Assembly (NCBI RefSeq): GCF_029852145.1
Contig: NC_079973.1
Location: forward strand, 17,253,921 to 17,317,920
Direction of reading: 5' to 3'
DNA length: 64,000 bases
From: Microplitis mediator
Taxonomy: Eukaryota; Arthropoda; Insecta; Hymenoptera; Braconidae
Numbering within the stretch: the stretch's first letter is position 1; each line of letters begins with the position of its first letter. Both the position numbers and the translations under genes were made by a program. Under the pieces are notes generated by a model. The model did no database searches and was not told the DNA's origin. It saw nothing but the letters and a program-made list of their open reading frames with translations. This document shows positions 1 to 10,412 of this stretch, in pieces.

Positions 1-185
1 TGATCCGAGATCCGACCAAAGTTAAAGTGACGAGCCTCGGTTCGCCAGCCTTAGGCCAAGGTTCAGCCAATACTCAAGTGACAAGCCTTGGCTTGCCAGT
101 CTTGGGCCAAGGTTCAGCCAATACTCGAGTGACAAGCCTTGGTTTACCAGTCTAAATAACAAATGGTACCTAAAAACCTCTGGCA
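1..185. repeat. GCCAAGGCTTGG-type repeat, left part outside window
   Basis: Direct repeats of about 65 bp built on 'ttggcttgccagtcttggg' and 'ccaaggttcagccaatac'. The same vocabulary recurs at 21262-22378 and 55860-57112, so this is the right part of another dispersed repeat whose left end is outside the window. No coding potential. Confidence 0.6.
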
Positions 186-190
186 TCGTG

Positions 191-275
191 AATAGCGTAA
201 CAGCCTAGTAGATAAGACGCTTGCCTAGCAGCCATGAAGGACCAGGTTCGAGACCCAGTAAGTGCAAAAAAAAAT
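191..275 (+). other. tRNA-like Pol III module 1
   Basis: An A-box-like stretch (cagcctagtagataagacgc, 201-220) is followed about 25 bp later by a good B box, GGTTCGAGACC (245-255), and then an A-run at 267-275. Acceptor-stem pairing is not evident, so this is tRNA-derived rather than a tRNA gene. It adjoins the repeat at 1-185 in the same way that modules 2 and 7 adjoin or lie inside related repeats. It could also be an independent SINE head. Confidence 0.5.
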
Positions 276-848
276 TAGTTTCATCGATCCACCTAATTTC
301 TCTATGTACAAATTTATTTCCATATGTTACCATCGCGCACATGTCTACTAATATTTTTTTTTAAATTTATTTTCAATAAGCATAGGTGCTTATTTAGCCC
401 AGTATTGTGCCAAGACCGACCCCGTTGTCAATATTTTTCTTCCTACAAGTGGAATCACTATGATTTTACAGTGAATTGGATCCGCCAGGGTTAATAAGCT
501 ACTTAAATAAGAATCAACAGCACTATCATGAAAAATTTCCATCAGGTATTGATAACAAACTTGAAAACAAATAAATGATTCATTAGATATATGAAAACTA
601 ATTCGCAAAAATTATTTTAAACAAAGCAGTTTTCGGGATGTTTGAAAATTTATAACTCGGATTCAAGCTCGATACCAAAGTTGAAATTTTCTAAAAGACT
701 CATGCATTGGTTTAGTTGAAAGAATTTTTCCACGGTCCATGGGCTCTTCGGAAAAAAAAAAAAATTAGAAATTTTTTGTCTCCCGGTATTTCTCATGTTT
801 GCGCAATAGCCGGAGCTCTAAAAAATTTTTGAAAAAATGCACCGAAAC
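276..848. other. AT-rich sequence without gene
   Basis: No supported gene or RNA. Short open frames here show no recognisable domain, and homopolymer A/T runs dominate. Confidence 0.6.
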
Positions 849-1450
849 TACACTGAACGAAAGGTTATCTTGGTTCAAAAAGAATTATTTTGAGTCAAGA
901 GAATATTTAGGAAAACGGAATTGTAACAGGGTAAAATAGATTCCAATGGCTATTTATTAAGATCTAAAATTGGATTTGTCCACGGTCGATAATGGGTCCT
1001 AATTATAACTCGGTTTATTAAATTGAGTGATTCGACATGTCACCGGGTGTCGCTAATCAGTGAGACCCGAACATCCGCCCCTCTCTTTTGCTAATTAATT
1101 TAGTAGGGATGAGTTTTCCGGGGGTGAATCGAAGAGTTATAAGGGAGTGCCGTGCCAAAAATCGAGAGAGTTCGTTGGACACCGAGAGAGAGTCAATCGG
1201 ACGACCGAAGGCGATGGACGCCTAAGTGAGAGTTAGTGAACGACTAGAATGATTGGACGCATCATCTACACCATTTTATACGAGGCAAGACGAGGACCTT
1301 AACAATTTGGAGCGAGAACAAACTGGACAATCGAGAACCAGAAGAGCCGATTTACCTGTAAGGAAATTTGGACGACAGTTGGAGAAATAGCCGGACATCA
1401 GCTACAAGTCTCATCTGGTTGCTGCTGTAAAAATTCATCAAGGTAAAATT

Positions 1451-1849
1451 ATAATTCATTAAGGCCGGAATTTATATTCCAATGGCAGAATTAATTATAA
1501 TTAATTTAATTAATATCTTTCCGTTGGTTCTCGCGTATATAAATTGGTAGTTGTAGGCCGTTGGCCATTACAACCACACGTCTCGTCTTTTCAAAAGTTG
1601 TGTCACGCCGCTCTTATTCGCCATTGTGTCTATAACTCTGAATTTATTTTATCCGAGGCCTTTGGCTGGAATAAAATAATTTTCCCGCGTAAATAACTAA
1701 CTAAATAAATTATTCGATCACGTCAATAAATTAATTGAGGCCGGAATTTATTCCAGTGGCTGAATTAATTCATAAATAAACTTTAATTTACTCGAATTCG
1801 TCAGTAAGATTCAAGACCGAGTAACGCCAACTCAATGGCTGAATTTCTA
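1451..1849 (+). repeat. hairpin array with apical AGGCC/GGCC motif (LTR 1)
   Basis: Five hairpins at about 1451-1495, 1548-1575, 1643-1679, 1730-1771 and 1808-1849. Four carry AGGCC facing GGCC, GGCT or GGC across a short loop or inner hairpin; the fifth has AGACC facing GGCT. Basal stems differ in sequence but remain paired, for example 'ttattttatcc' against 'ggaataaaataa' and 'gttgt' against 'acaac'. Solo LTR 2 has equivalents. This suggests selected RNA or DNA structure; the function is unknown. Confidence 0.6.
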
Positions 1850-2325
1850 GTCAATTCATAACGTAATTCTAGTCACGATTTAATTATAAATTAATTTTAA
1901 GTTAATTAATTAAAATATCTAAATAAAATGAAGTCCTAAAAGGGACGCTAGAATCGTGATAAATTGTTATTGAGTAAAATGGAAAGAAACGGATTATTTA
2001 TTGTGAAGTAAGTTAATGTATAGAAATACTGGTAAAATTATTAGTGGAAAATTATAAGGAAAAATTAATTAATTAATACTTAATTTAAACAATAAATTAA
2101 TTAATTAATAGGTGTAAAATCAGTGAGTTAATTATAGATTAAGGAAGTGATAAATTGTAATCAGAATGAGTTAATGTGGGAAAATTTATATTGGAATTTT
2201 AGTTGAATTAGAGTCATGATAATTTTGGGTGAAAAAGATTGTAATGATATTGAAGGTACAAAAGGAAAACAGAGTTTTAAGTAGAATCAAGTAATGTTAA
2301 TTGAAGGAAAATGAGTCTGTGATTC

Positions 2326-2560
2326 AGGTCTTGTGGACAAAATATAAGTTAGGTTTAAGATATGTCCGGTGGACACTAGAAATAAGAAAAGCGGGTTAAC
2401 GTCCTGTGGACGGTTTTTTAAAATTAGTAATTAAGGAAAATAAGGTTTAACGTCCGGTGGACGGTTTTTAAAAAAGAGTGTGTGTGTGTGTTACGTCCGG
2501 AAGACGCCTAAAATACGTGTGTGTGTGGGAGTGTGGAAACGTCCAGGGGACGCATTCAGT
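2326..2560 (+). repeat. array of CGTCC-nnn-GGACG mini-hairpins (LTR 1)
   Basis: Six short hairpins spaced about 25-60 bp: GTCTTGTGGAC, TGTCCGGTGGACA, CGTCCTGTGGACG, CGTCCGGTGGACG, CGTCCGGAAGACG and CGTCCAGGGGACG. Loops are mostly three bases. Solo LTR 2 has a parallel array at 7083-7480 with different stems and loops. A (TG)n run lies at 2480-2490. Confidence 0.65.
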
Positions 2561-2862
2561 TTGTCATAAGAATTTAGTTTGTCATAAGGTTATAATTGTC
2601 ATTAAAGAAAAAATATAAAAGCAAGGTGCTTATAATTATTAAAATTGAAAGCAAAGTCTTAAATAAATTTATTTCAGCCTGTTCATCATTCCTCTCCTCT
2701 CTCACAAAATTATAAAATTTACGAACGACCCTGAGCATATAAAATAATTACATCAACATCCGGTTCTGGAAGGCCGAGTCCATCTTCCAGTGGCGCCCTA
2801 ATATTCGACTATAATACTTAGGTGCGACCAGACTTGGCAAGCTAATCACTCTGTCATAGAAT

Positions 2863-3753
2863 ATATCTTGATTGAAGAAAATTTTCTCTTCATTTTGATT
2901 CAAAAAGTTATTTTATCGACCCAAATGGATTAAAGTTTTAAGTTAAAAATATACCATCTTAGTTCAAAAAGAAAAATTATTAAAGAAAGTAAATTATTTT
3001 TTGAATTAATATTTTGAATTTCTTCATCTATGTATAAAATATTTTATTCTATAAAATTTAACTTCTCTACATAAGGAGTCAGATTTCTTAAACCAACTAG
3101 TGGCTCTTGCTTGAAACAAAAATAAAAATGTTGGAAAATCCAAAATTGCACACCTCAATCGCTCATTTTATTTTTAATTATTACTTTTATTGTTTTTTTT
3201 ATGAATTTTTTTATTCAACTTTTAAATTATTAATTTGATTTTTTTTGTTTCTTAATTCGAGTTTTTTTTTTTTTTTTATTTAAATTTTTCCTAAATATCC
3301 CGCATTTTTGTTGTAGATGTCGCTCTTTTTTTTTCAATCCTACTGTTTTACGCTAGTGCTGCTGCCAGTAGTTGATGGGGAGAAAAAAGAAAAAAAAAAT
3401 TTACTTTTGTAATAATAACAATAGTAAAAATAAAAATGGCCGCTAAACTTTTCGTGAATAATTAGTCTTATTATTTTATTTAATTACAACTAGCGTACAT
3501 ATTTCGCGCGCAAGCGCGCGCGTGTCATTTTTCATATATTTATTTTAATGTATATTGTCGTGTCGTTTGCATATATTTTTTTGGTTTCGACCAATCACCT
3601 TACGAATAGTTTGGCTTCACATATATTTCATCTAAATTTTATTATAGGATTAAACAAAAAGGATTTAGACAGTAATTTTCAATAGGGTTCTTGTGATCAA
3701 AAATACAATGATAATAAAAAAAAAGTTAGGCCAATTAATTGTGTCTATCGAGA
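2863..3753. other. AT-rich sequence without gene
   Basis: Continuation of the interrupted TIR element and other AT-rich sequence with long T-runs (3230-3290). No gene seen. A short CG-rich palindromic patch, CGCGCGCAAGCGCGCGCG, lies near 3504-3521. Confidence 0.6.
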
Positions 3754-5049
3754 CCCGTGTAAAAAAAATTTCTCCCGGAGGGATCCTGCCAGGATCCCGC
3801 ATTTGGAACCTGCCGCTCATGAGACTGACCGGAACTTTAAATATTAGCATCTATTTTGAACGAAAATTAGTAAATTCTGCTAACTTTTATGATGTCTAAG
3901 ATTTTAAATAGTGCCGCTAAAATTTCTGGAATCTTCCGATAATAGTATTTTGGGTATTTTCAGGTGAAACTGCGGAGTACCAAAAATACTAAAAGTGCCG
4001 CGTAAATTCCTGGAATCTTCCAAAAAGAGTTCGTCGGGTGCTTTGAGGTAAAACTGCGGAATACAAAAAATACCAAAACTGCCACGTAAATTCCAAAAGG
4101 AGATTGTGGGGTACTTTTAGGTAAAACTGCGAAATACAAAAAATACCAAAACTGCCGCGTAAATTCTTGGAATCTTCCAAAAAGAGTTCGTAGGGTGCTT
4201 TCAGGTGAAACTGCGGAATACAAAAAATAATAAAAGTACCGCTAAAATTCCTGGAATCTTCCGAAAAGAGATCGTGTGGTGCTTTCAGGTAAAACTGCGG
4301 AATACAAAAAATACTAAAAGCGCCGCGTAAATTCCTGGAATCTTCCAAAAAGAGTTCGTCGGGTGCCTTGAGGTGAAACTGCGAAATACAAAAAATAATA
4401 AAAGTACCGTTGAAATTCCTGGAATCTTCCGAAAGGAAATCGTAGAATGCTTTCAGGTAAAACTGCGGAACACAAACAATGACAAAAGTGCCGCTAAAAT
4501 TTCGGAAATCTTCCGATAAGAGTATTTCGGTTACTTTCAGGTGAAACTGCGGAATACAAAAATACTAATATTGCCGCGGCAGTATTGATATTTATTGTAT
4601 TCCCCAGTTTCACCTGAAAGCACCCTACGAACTCTTTCTAGAAGATTCGAGGAATTTACACGGCAGTATTGGTATTTTTTGTAATTCGCAGTTTTACGGG
4701 AAAGCTCCTCACGATCTCTTTTCGGAAGAAACCAGGAATTTTAGCGGAACTTTTATCATTTTTTGTATTCCGCAGTTCCACCTGAAAGCACCCAAAATAC
4801 TATTATCGGAAGATTTCAGGAATTTTAGCAGCACTATTTAAAATCTTAGACATCATAAAAGTTAGCAGAATTTACCAATTTTCGTTTAAAATAGATGCTA
4901 ACATATTTCTTAAGAATTTTATAGCTATGTTATATGCTCTTTATCAATTTAAAAGGTTCCGCCAATCTTCCGCTTAAAGTTCCGGTCAGTCTCATGAGCG
5001 GCAGGTTCCAAATGCGGGATCCCTCCGGGAGAAATTTTTTTTACACGGG
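3754..5049. mobile_element. foldback element with inverted arrays of ~95-bp repeats
   Basis: Long terminal inverted repeats start CCCGTGTAAAAAAAATTTCT and end with the complement, AATTTTTTTTACACGGG. The shared arms continue through 'cctgccgctcatgagactg' and 'tagatgctaa'-type sequence. Inside, a unit of about 95-100 bp ('ggtgaaactgcggaatac', 'taaattcctggaatcttcc') is repeated several times head-to-tail from 3900 to about 4560, then runs in the opposite orientation from 4575 to about 4830. This is the layout of foldback transposons. No transposase is encoded. No clear target duplication was seen. Confidence 0.75.
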
Positions 5050-5105
5050 AGTTATTTGGTTTACTAAGTTTCATACAGGACAATTGACAACTCGTGTCAC
5101 TGGCA

Positions 5106-5588
5106 TTAAAACAATTTACATTTAATAAATGGAATAATTAATCGACTTAATATTGGGTCGAAGTTATTCTTTAATAAATTATCTTTGTGTTGGTATAAAA
5201 TTTGACCTATTTTAGTGTAATCGAAAAAGTCTAGAGATAATTTAATGTGAGTGAATGAGTCATATAATTTAGAGCGATCATAAAGCACACGAGCGCTTTC
5301 GCGCTTGAGGTGTGCAAAAATCAAGTCAAGAAAATCAAGCTCTTGGTTTTTGTCCATAGCAGCATTCGGGTAACAGTGGCACTCGGGTCTATACTGCTTC
5401 TCTACTTCGGACACTACTTTGTGTATACACGTAGACGCCCGAAGATCCGGAAAAAATGAAACTAGTCTGTTCAGCGCTGTCGCCGTATACGTGCAATTAT
5501 ATATTACACACCAATATTCTAATAGTATTGGTTTATTAATTGTACAAGTAACTAATTCATATACATAAATTGTGTTGAATTGAAGTGT
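5106..5588 (-). CDS. unidentified open frame, 160 codons, no clear start
   Basis: Reading on the minus strand from a TGA at 5591-5589 to the TAA at 5106, the frame is open for 160 codons in very AT-rich DNA. The downstream 102-residue part can start at a GTG (5414). Composition is mixed and protein-like (Trp, Cys, His and charged residues throughout), with no signal peptide or membrane segment I can name. It has no good ATG near the beginning, so it may be an internal exon or a decayed transposon fragment. The segment encoding FAHLKRESARVLYDR coincides with a hairpin (5285-5315) that recurs in two other repeats here, which favours a repeat origin. I do not recognise the protein. Confidence 0.3.
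   Translation of the reverse strand, partial: TLQFNTIYVYELVTCTINKPILLEYWCVIYNCTYTATALNRLVSFFPDLRASTCIHKVVSEVEKQYRPECHCYPNAAMDKNQELDFLDLIFAHLKRESARVLYDRSKLYDSFTHIKLSLDFFDYTKIGQILYQHKDNLLKNNFDPILSRLIIPFIKCKLF
5285..5315. repeat. GCGC-TTTC-GCGC hairpin
   Basis: GCACAC, GAGCGC, a TTTC loop, then GCGCTTGAGGTGTGC form an imperfect stem-loop. Homologous hairpins with altered but still paired stems lie at 24943-24974 and 36614-36646; each is followed by an A/T-rich run. Confidence 0.6.
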
Positions 5589-6134
5589 TCAATAAAAATA
5601 TGAGTGATTGTAGTTATTAGTCATTATATCTGGTGTTTTTTCCTGATTCAAGTCGATTTAAGTCGTGTCGTTTCAATCTCAAAAAAGTAAGTTAATTATT
5701 ATTTATGCTGTTTTAATCATATCAGATAGTCGTGTTTGTTTTTATTTCTGATCCTAAATTCATATTGTAACAGGGAAAATTTGAATTTTCCGCGTTCAGA
5801 TTTCCATAATTATCTATTATGCGCGCCGTCGATAAGAACCATAACTACTCCAGGGTTATCCGGGGTAGAGCGCGACTTGCCGCCAGGAGTGATAATTGTA
5901 GGGGCTTGTCCGTCAATCCCCCCCTCGTTGTAAGTAGGAGTTTCCAGAGTTCCGGAAGTTGCCGAATCTAATCGAGTGGGTGCACAGTGATAAGTGTTGA
6001 TGAGAAAAATCGAGACCGGAACACAACCGAACAGACCTCCGAAGGATTGAGACGCTGCACTAACTCAGGTAATTAATTAATTTAGACTTGGATTCTAATT
6101 GTGGAACCAAGCGATTATAATATTTATTTATTAT

Positions 6135-6611
6135 CGATACCAGGCCATTAGCCGGTATCCTTTATAACATCTAATTAATTATACTGGAAAAGCAGGTGAA
6201 GGAGAGTACGAGTAAATTTGGAATTTTGAGAGACGAGAGTAAAGGAGAGCCAAGACCGAGACAAAGGAACCTGACAAGACGAGACAAAGGAACCCAACAA
6301 GACGAAACGGAGACAAACCACAGAAAACTACGCATCAGAAATTACATCAGGTATTAATTAAATTAATTGTTCTAGGCCCAAGCCAGAATATTAATTTAAT
6401 TCGCGTAAATACTTAGTCGTTCGTCGGGGTAATCCGCGTCTAGGCCCGTAATAAATTAATTAGTTATAAATGTGTTAAAATTAATTTAAGCCAGACGTTG
6501 TCTAACCGGATCGAGGCCCTTTAGCCGGATCCAGGGCGTCTGCCATTGCCGGAATTATTGCGTCGTAGAAAATTCTAGGCCTATTGTGTGACAACACAAG
6601 CCAGAAATTTC
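6135..6611 (+). repeat. hairpin array with apical AGGCC/GCC motif (LTR 2)
   Basis: Four clear hairpins. At 6135-6158 GATACC and GGTATC enclose AGGCCATTAGCC. At 6361-6396 AATTAATTGTTCT faces AGAATATTAATT. At 6508-6532 GGATC and GATCC enclose GAGGCCCTTTAGCCG. At 6568-6611 GAAAATTCT faces AGAAATTTC around a nested hairpin. The apical motif is constant while the basal stems vary and remain paired. Confidence 0.65.
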
Positions 6612-7082
6612 GTAGTCGAGTCCGCGTTAAATATAAAATAAATAAATGAAATGAAGTAAATTAATTAATTAAAATTAATCGAAATAAATAAATTTAAATT
6701 TTTAAAGAGACCGACAAATAAATGAATGATCGATTAAACAGACGCGAAAAGTCTGAGATGAAATTTAATTACTTAATAAATAAAGTTCCTAAATAATATT
6801 AATTAATAATTTACTGTAATAAAATTAATAACAATAAACGAGAAACAAGTGTCCGGAAAGAAAGAGTCGGAAATCCAAAGTAGTCAGTAACGCATACTTT
6901 GAAGTATCGGGTAATCGTGGTATTGAGATCTCTGATGTAAATTTATTGTTGATACAGATAATTACTAAATGAAGGAAAATGAAAAAAGTAAAAGTGATTA
7001 AGTCAATTAAAAATAAATTAATTAATAAATTTTCTTATTCTAAAATTAATTAATTTATTGAAAAAGTCGTGGCGGGAAAGTG

Positions 7083-7480
7083 ATGGCCGGACGCCATTTT
7101 GATATTATTTAAAATCAGTGTGTGGAAATAAGTCCAGGGGACTAGTGTGAGTGTGCGCGTGTATAGATCCAGGAAATCGATTTTAAATAATTATTATTGT
7201 TAATTATTGTTCGTCAGGTACGACGATTTTATATTGTTTTAAACAAACGCCAAAGGTAGTTGGCCAGTAGTAGTAATAAAGTCATGTGCGTGTGTGTGTG
7301 ATGCCAAAGGTAGTTGGCTTAATTAAGGTTTAGGAAATCGTAAAGGTAGTTGACGAGAATAAGGTTTTAAAACGTCAAAGGTAGTTGACGGTAGTTGTAA
7401 GGCAAATGTATAAGGTTATAAGGTCATAAGATTATAAGGTTTATAAGGTATGAGGTTATAAGGTTGTCAAAGGTAATTGA
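7083..7480 (+). repeat. array of mini-hairpins with AAAGGTAGTT loops (LTR 2)
   Basis: ATGGCCGGACGCCAT and AGTCCAGGGGACT are followed by GCCAAAGGTAGTTGGC twice, CGTAAAGGTAGTTGACG, CGTCAAAGGTAGTTGACG and GTCAAAGGTAATTGAC. The loop core AAAGGTAGTT is conserved while the closing pairs change (GCC/GGC, CGT/ACG, GTC/GAC). The position matches the mini-hairpin array of solo LTR 1. Confidence 0.7.
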
Positions 7481-8237
7481 CAATTTGTTTTAAGGTCTAT
7501 AGGTTTATAAGGTTTATACAAGGTTAAAAAGGTTTATAAGGAAAAAGGTTTATTAAGTAAATAAAAGGTTAAAAGGTTGAATAAAAGTGTATTGAAATTA
7601 TTATAAATTATCCTTCCTCTCCTCTCTCTTACAATTAATTAATTTACAACGACCCTGATGATCTAAGATCCGGCTCTGGGAGGCCGTTATCACTTCCAGT
7701 GGCGCCCTTGATAAAGGACGACCAGAGTAGCAGCATAGCCCTGTTATAATATAAAATTGTTCCTTTTTTAGTGTGGTATCATGCAGTTGATGGTGTCAAT
7801 GAAGCCAGGATAAATAACATAACCTTTCATCTATTTTTGTAAATAAAAAAAATTTTTTATTGTAATAAAGAATCAAAATATATTTTGACGATTAATTGTA
7901 TGTATTCTGAGAATTGAATTTTTAATAAAAACAAGTAATTAAAAATTGAACTGATTTATTAAATTTAAAATAAAAGTATTTTTCATTTGACATCAATGTA
8001 TAATTTAATTCAAAAATGAACTTTTTTATTTTTTTGATCTAAAATTAATCGTTTTAAGATAAGTCTACTTTTATTTTGAACTAAATGTTTTCAAATCTTC
8101 AAAATTTTAATTAAAAAAAAAGAAATTTTTTACCTAGAGAAAAATTTTTCAAACAAGAAAATAGGATATTTTAATTTAAGAATTTATTTTTGGAAACGAT
8201 TTTCTTCTTGATCCAAGAATCCCTTTTTTTCTGTGTA

Positions 8238-9519
8238 GAGATTTCCAAAATTTTTCTGTTCCTTTAATTTTTTGCGTAAGTGTATATATCGACACTAGAT
8301 TTAATTTATGTATTGATTCGTATCAAAACCGGTTTCCTAACGATTGAAAACATCGAATTCGATTGGTAAAGTTGAGCAAAGGTTGCCGCGTATCACGTTC
8401 CAAATAAATAAAATAAAAATAAAAAATTAGCCAAGTTCTAAAGAGTAACCAAGTCAAACTGAACATAAAAGAGAATACATGGATGATCGATGAGCAAAAG
8501 AAGCCAGCCGATTTCTCATAAATGGAAATAAAAAACAAACTATTGGAGTAATTAACAGATAAACATACGTTATATTTGATGGAGAGACGTGCGTGTAATT
8601 AAAATAGACGTGTTAAATAAAATTTAACGTTTATAGTAATGAAATTTGACAGATTCCCCTCTCTGTTGTAATATTTTTTTGTCTTTTTAATAATGCCGAC
8701 TTTAAGATTTTTTAGCGCTTTGATTTTATTCAATTTCAATGTTAACTTTCATTTAAATTCGATCGGCATCCAGGCCATTTAATTAAAACTTAAAAAAATA
8801 AAATAAAATGAAATAATTGAAAGCAGAGTAATTTTAAAACGCTTTCAACTAATCAAATCTTAATGACTTTTTTGCGGCTTAATTCAATTAATTAAAGTAA
8901 ATTGCAAAAAATATATTCAATTAGATAAATTTAAAATGAAAGATAGGTTCTAAAAATTAGTATGAATTATCTGGGCGTTATATTAGTACCGTTTCACAAA
9001 CATATCGCTGAATTTAATGAGTTGCATTAAATTGCATTGTTTGCACGGATTGCAAAGTTTCATAGCTAGATACATATCTACATCATTATTACGTGGTACT
9101 ATTTAATAATACATACATAGAGTGTAGAACATTATTTTATATACATATATATTTATATATATTTATGTTTAAATGGGTTACGTGAGTTCCTGACCTTTGT
9201 TATACAGACAAGAATGTTATTAAACACTTGGTGTATACTACCATGTACTTTTTTTTAATTCTTTTTACTGCCAGACATACAAGATGGAAAGTGATCTTTG
9301 TTGTATAAATACATTTATTTAATAAATTACATAAAGATAATAATGTATATTAGAGAAGATAATAAAATTTGATATACAAACTGATTTCGATGTTAAGAAA
9401 ATCAATTGTGAAGATGATAAAGAAGAAAAATATCAAAAAAAAAAAAATTCAAAAAAATCAATTTTCTTGAAAAAAAAACAAAAAATTTTTTTTTCAATTT
9501 TTTTCAAAAATTACTGTTT
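8238..9519. other. AT-rich sequence without gene
   Basis: No supported gene or RNA. Dispersed A/T runs and short repeats only. Confidence 0.6.
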
Positions 9520-10395
9520 TTGATTGAAGAAACGAAGTTTGCGCTAAAAAAAACTTTTTGACATTGAAGAAATGATTGAAAACCGAAGAATCGCTAATTA
9601 TGCGATTTTTGACTAAATCGATAAATTTAAAGCTTCGGGACACTAAGAAAGGAAAATCGCAACGCTTTGAAATTTTGAGGGTTTTCTCAGGACACTTTGA
9701 GGTTGAAAAAAAAACGACGATATCCTTTGTTCATCCGTTATATCCAAAGTTATAGCAAGATTTCCGAATATCCTTAAATATGCGAATTTTGACCTGTTTT
9801 TTATTAAACATTATCGCTTCAAAAAAAAATTTTCCATCAAAAGCGTTTCGACGTTCTAGGGAGTTATTCTGACTAATTTCAAGATGATGTCCGAGTGTAT
9901 GTATGTGTGTATGTAGGTACGTACATATGTATGTAAATATTCTGTAGCTTTTGAACGGATTAATCGATTTTATTTTCCAAGGTGGAATTTGACACGGCTT
10001 GTTAATTTTTACAAGCTGTGAAAAATTGAGCTTGATCGTTAGGGTGCGTTCGGAGGTCTTCCAAAAATAAAATTTTTTCAAAAATGTTTTTTTTTGGATA
10101 ACTTTTAATGTGCTCGATGGATTGATTCCAAAATCTCATCAGCTATAAAACTTTACAAGCCGTGTCGAATGCCACTTGAACCATCAAAATTGGTTCATTC
10201 GTTCAAGAGAAACCGTTGTCGAAAAAATTGAAAAAAAAAAATTTTTTTTAGTTTTTTTTTAAATTTCTCAAAAACGACTGGATAAATCCATTCCAAAATC
10301 TGATCAGCTCTAGAACTCAATAAAACGTGCCGATTGCTACCTCAACGGTCAATCCGTTCGAGAAATATCGTTGGAGAAAAAATGATAAAATAGTA
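9520..10395. repeat. dispersed repeat R, copy 1
   Basis: Contains the repeated vocabulary 'gaacggattaatcgatttt', 'gatgatgtccgagtgtatg', 'catcaaaattggttcattcg', 'tcgaatgccacttgaacc' and the tetranucleotide run around 9897-9930 (tatgtatgtgtg). Other copies lie at 18850-19460, 42600-43853 and 45706-46050. It contains short tandemly related blocks (expand-and-shift copies of a ~100-150 bp unit). No transposase is seen, so the class is unknown. Confidence 0.65.
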
Positions 10396-10412
10396 TATTA
10401 ACGCATTGAGTG

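Larger units (their letters stand above)
922..2858. mobile_element. solo LTR 1 of a Ty3/gypsy-like retrotransposon
   Basis: Begins TGTAACAGGG and ends CTCTGTCATA, an imperfect inverted match to its own start. It is flanked by the perfect 4-bp duplication GAAT (918-921 and 2859-2862). Length is 1937 bp. It shares with solo LTR 2 a T/C-rich tract (cctctcctctctc near 2690) followed by 'gaacgaccctga', a late 'cttccagtggcgccct' segment, and serial small hairpins. No internal retroviral genes adjoin it, so it is a recombination remnant. Orientation is assumed from the TGTAAC start. Hairpins are described in findings. Confidence 0.75.
5766..7748. mobile_element. solo LTR 2 of a Ty3/gypsy-like retrotransposon
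   Basis: Starts TGTAACAGGG and ends CCCTGTTATA, a near-perfect terminal inverted repeat. It is flanked by the 4-bp duplication ATAT (5762-5765 and 7749-7752). Length is 1983 bp. It resembles solo LTR 1 in its ends, in the C/T-rich tract near 7612-7630, in 'caacgaccctgatgatc', in the 'cttccagtggcgcccttg' segment and in hairpin content, but is clearly diverged along its length. There is no adjacent internal region, so it is a solo LTR. It lies in the same old TIR element as solo LTR 1. Confidence 0.78.
849..8237. mobile_element. old TIR element interrupted by two solo LTRs and a foldback
   Basis: The left end (TACACTGAACGAAAGG, then 'ttatcttggttcaa') and the right end ('cttgatccaagaatccc' then TTTTTTTCTGTGTA) resemble the termini of the better-preserved elements at 34447-36239 and 53889-55596. 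The AAGAA/TTGGTTCAA vocabulary continues across the solo LTR at 922-2858, since 'caagagaatat' before it reads on into 'atatcttgattgaag' after it. I infer one ancestral element later split by insertions. No target duplication is visible at its outer ends, so the assignment is tentative. Confidence 0.4.

Noticed and set aside
2785..2800. TGGCGCCC as a primer-binding site next to solo LTR 1 (and near 7698 in LTR 2)
   Set aside because: The 4-bp duplications and terminal inverted repeats place these inside the LTRs, so they are not the element's primer site. The true site for the complete element is at 58469.
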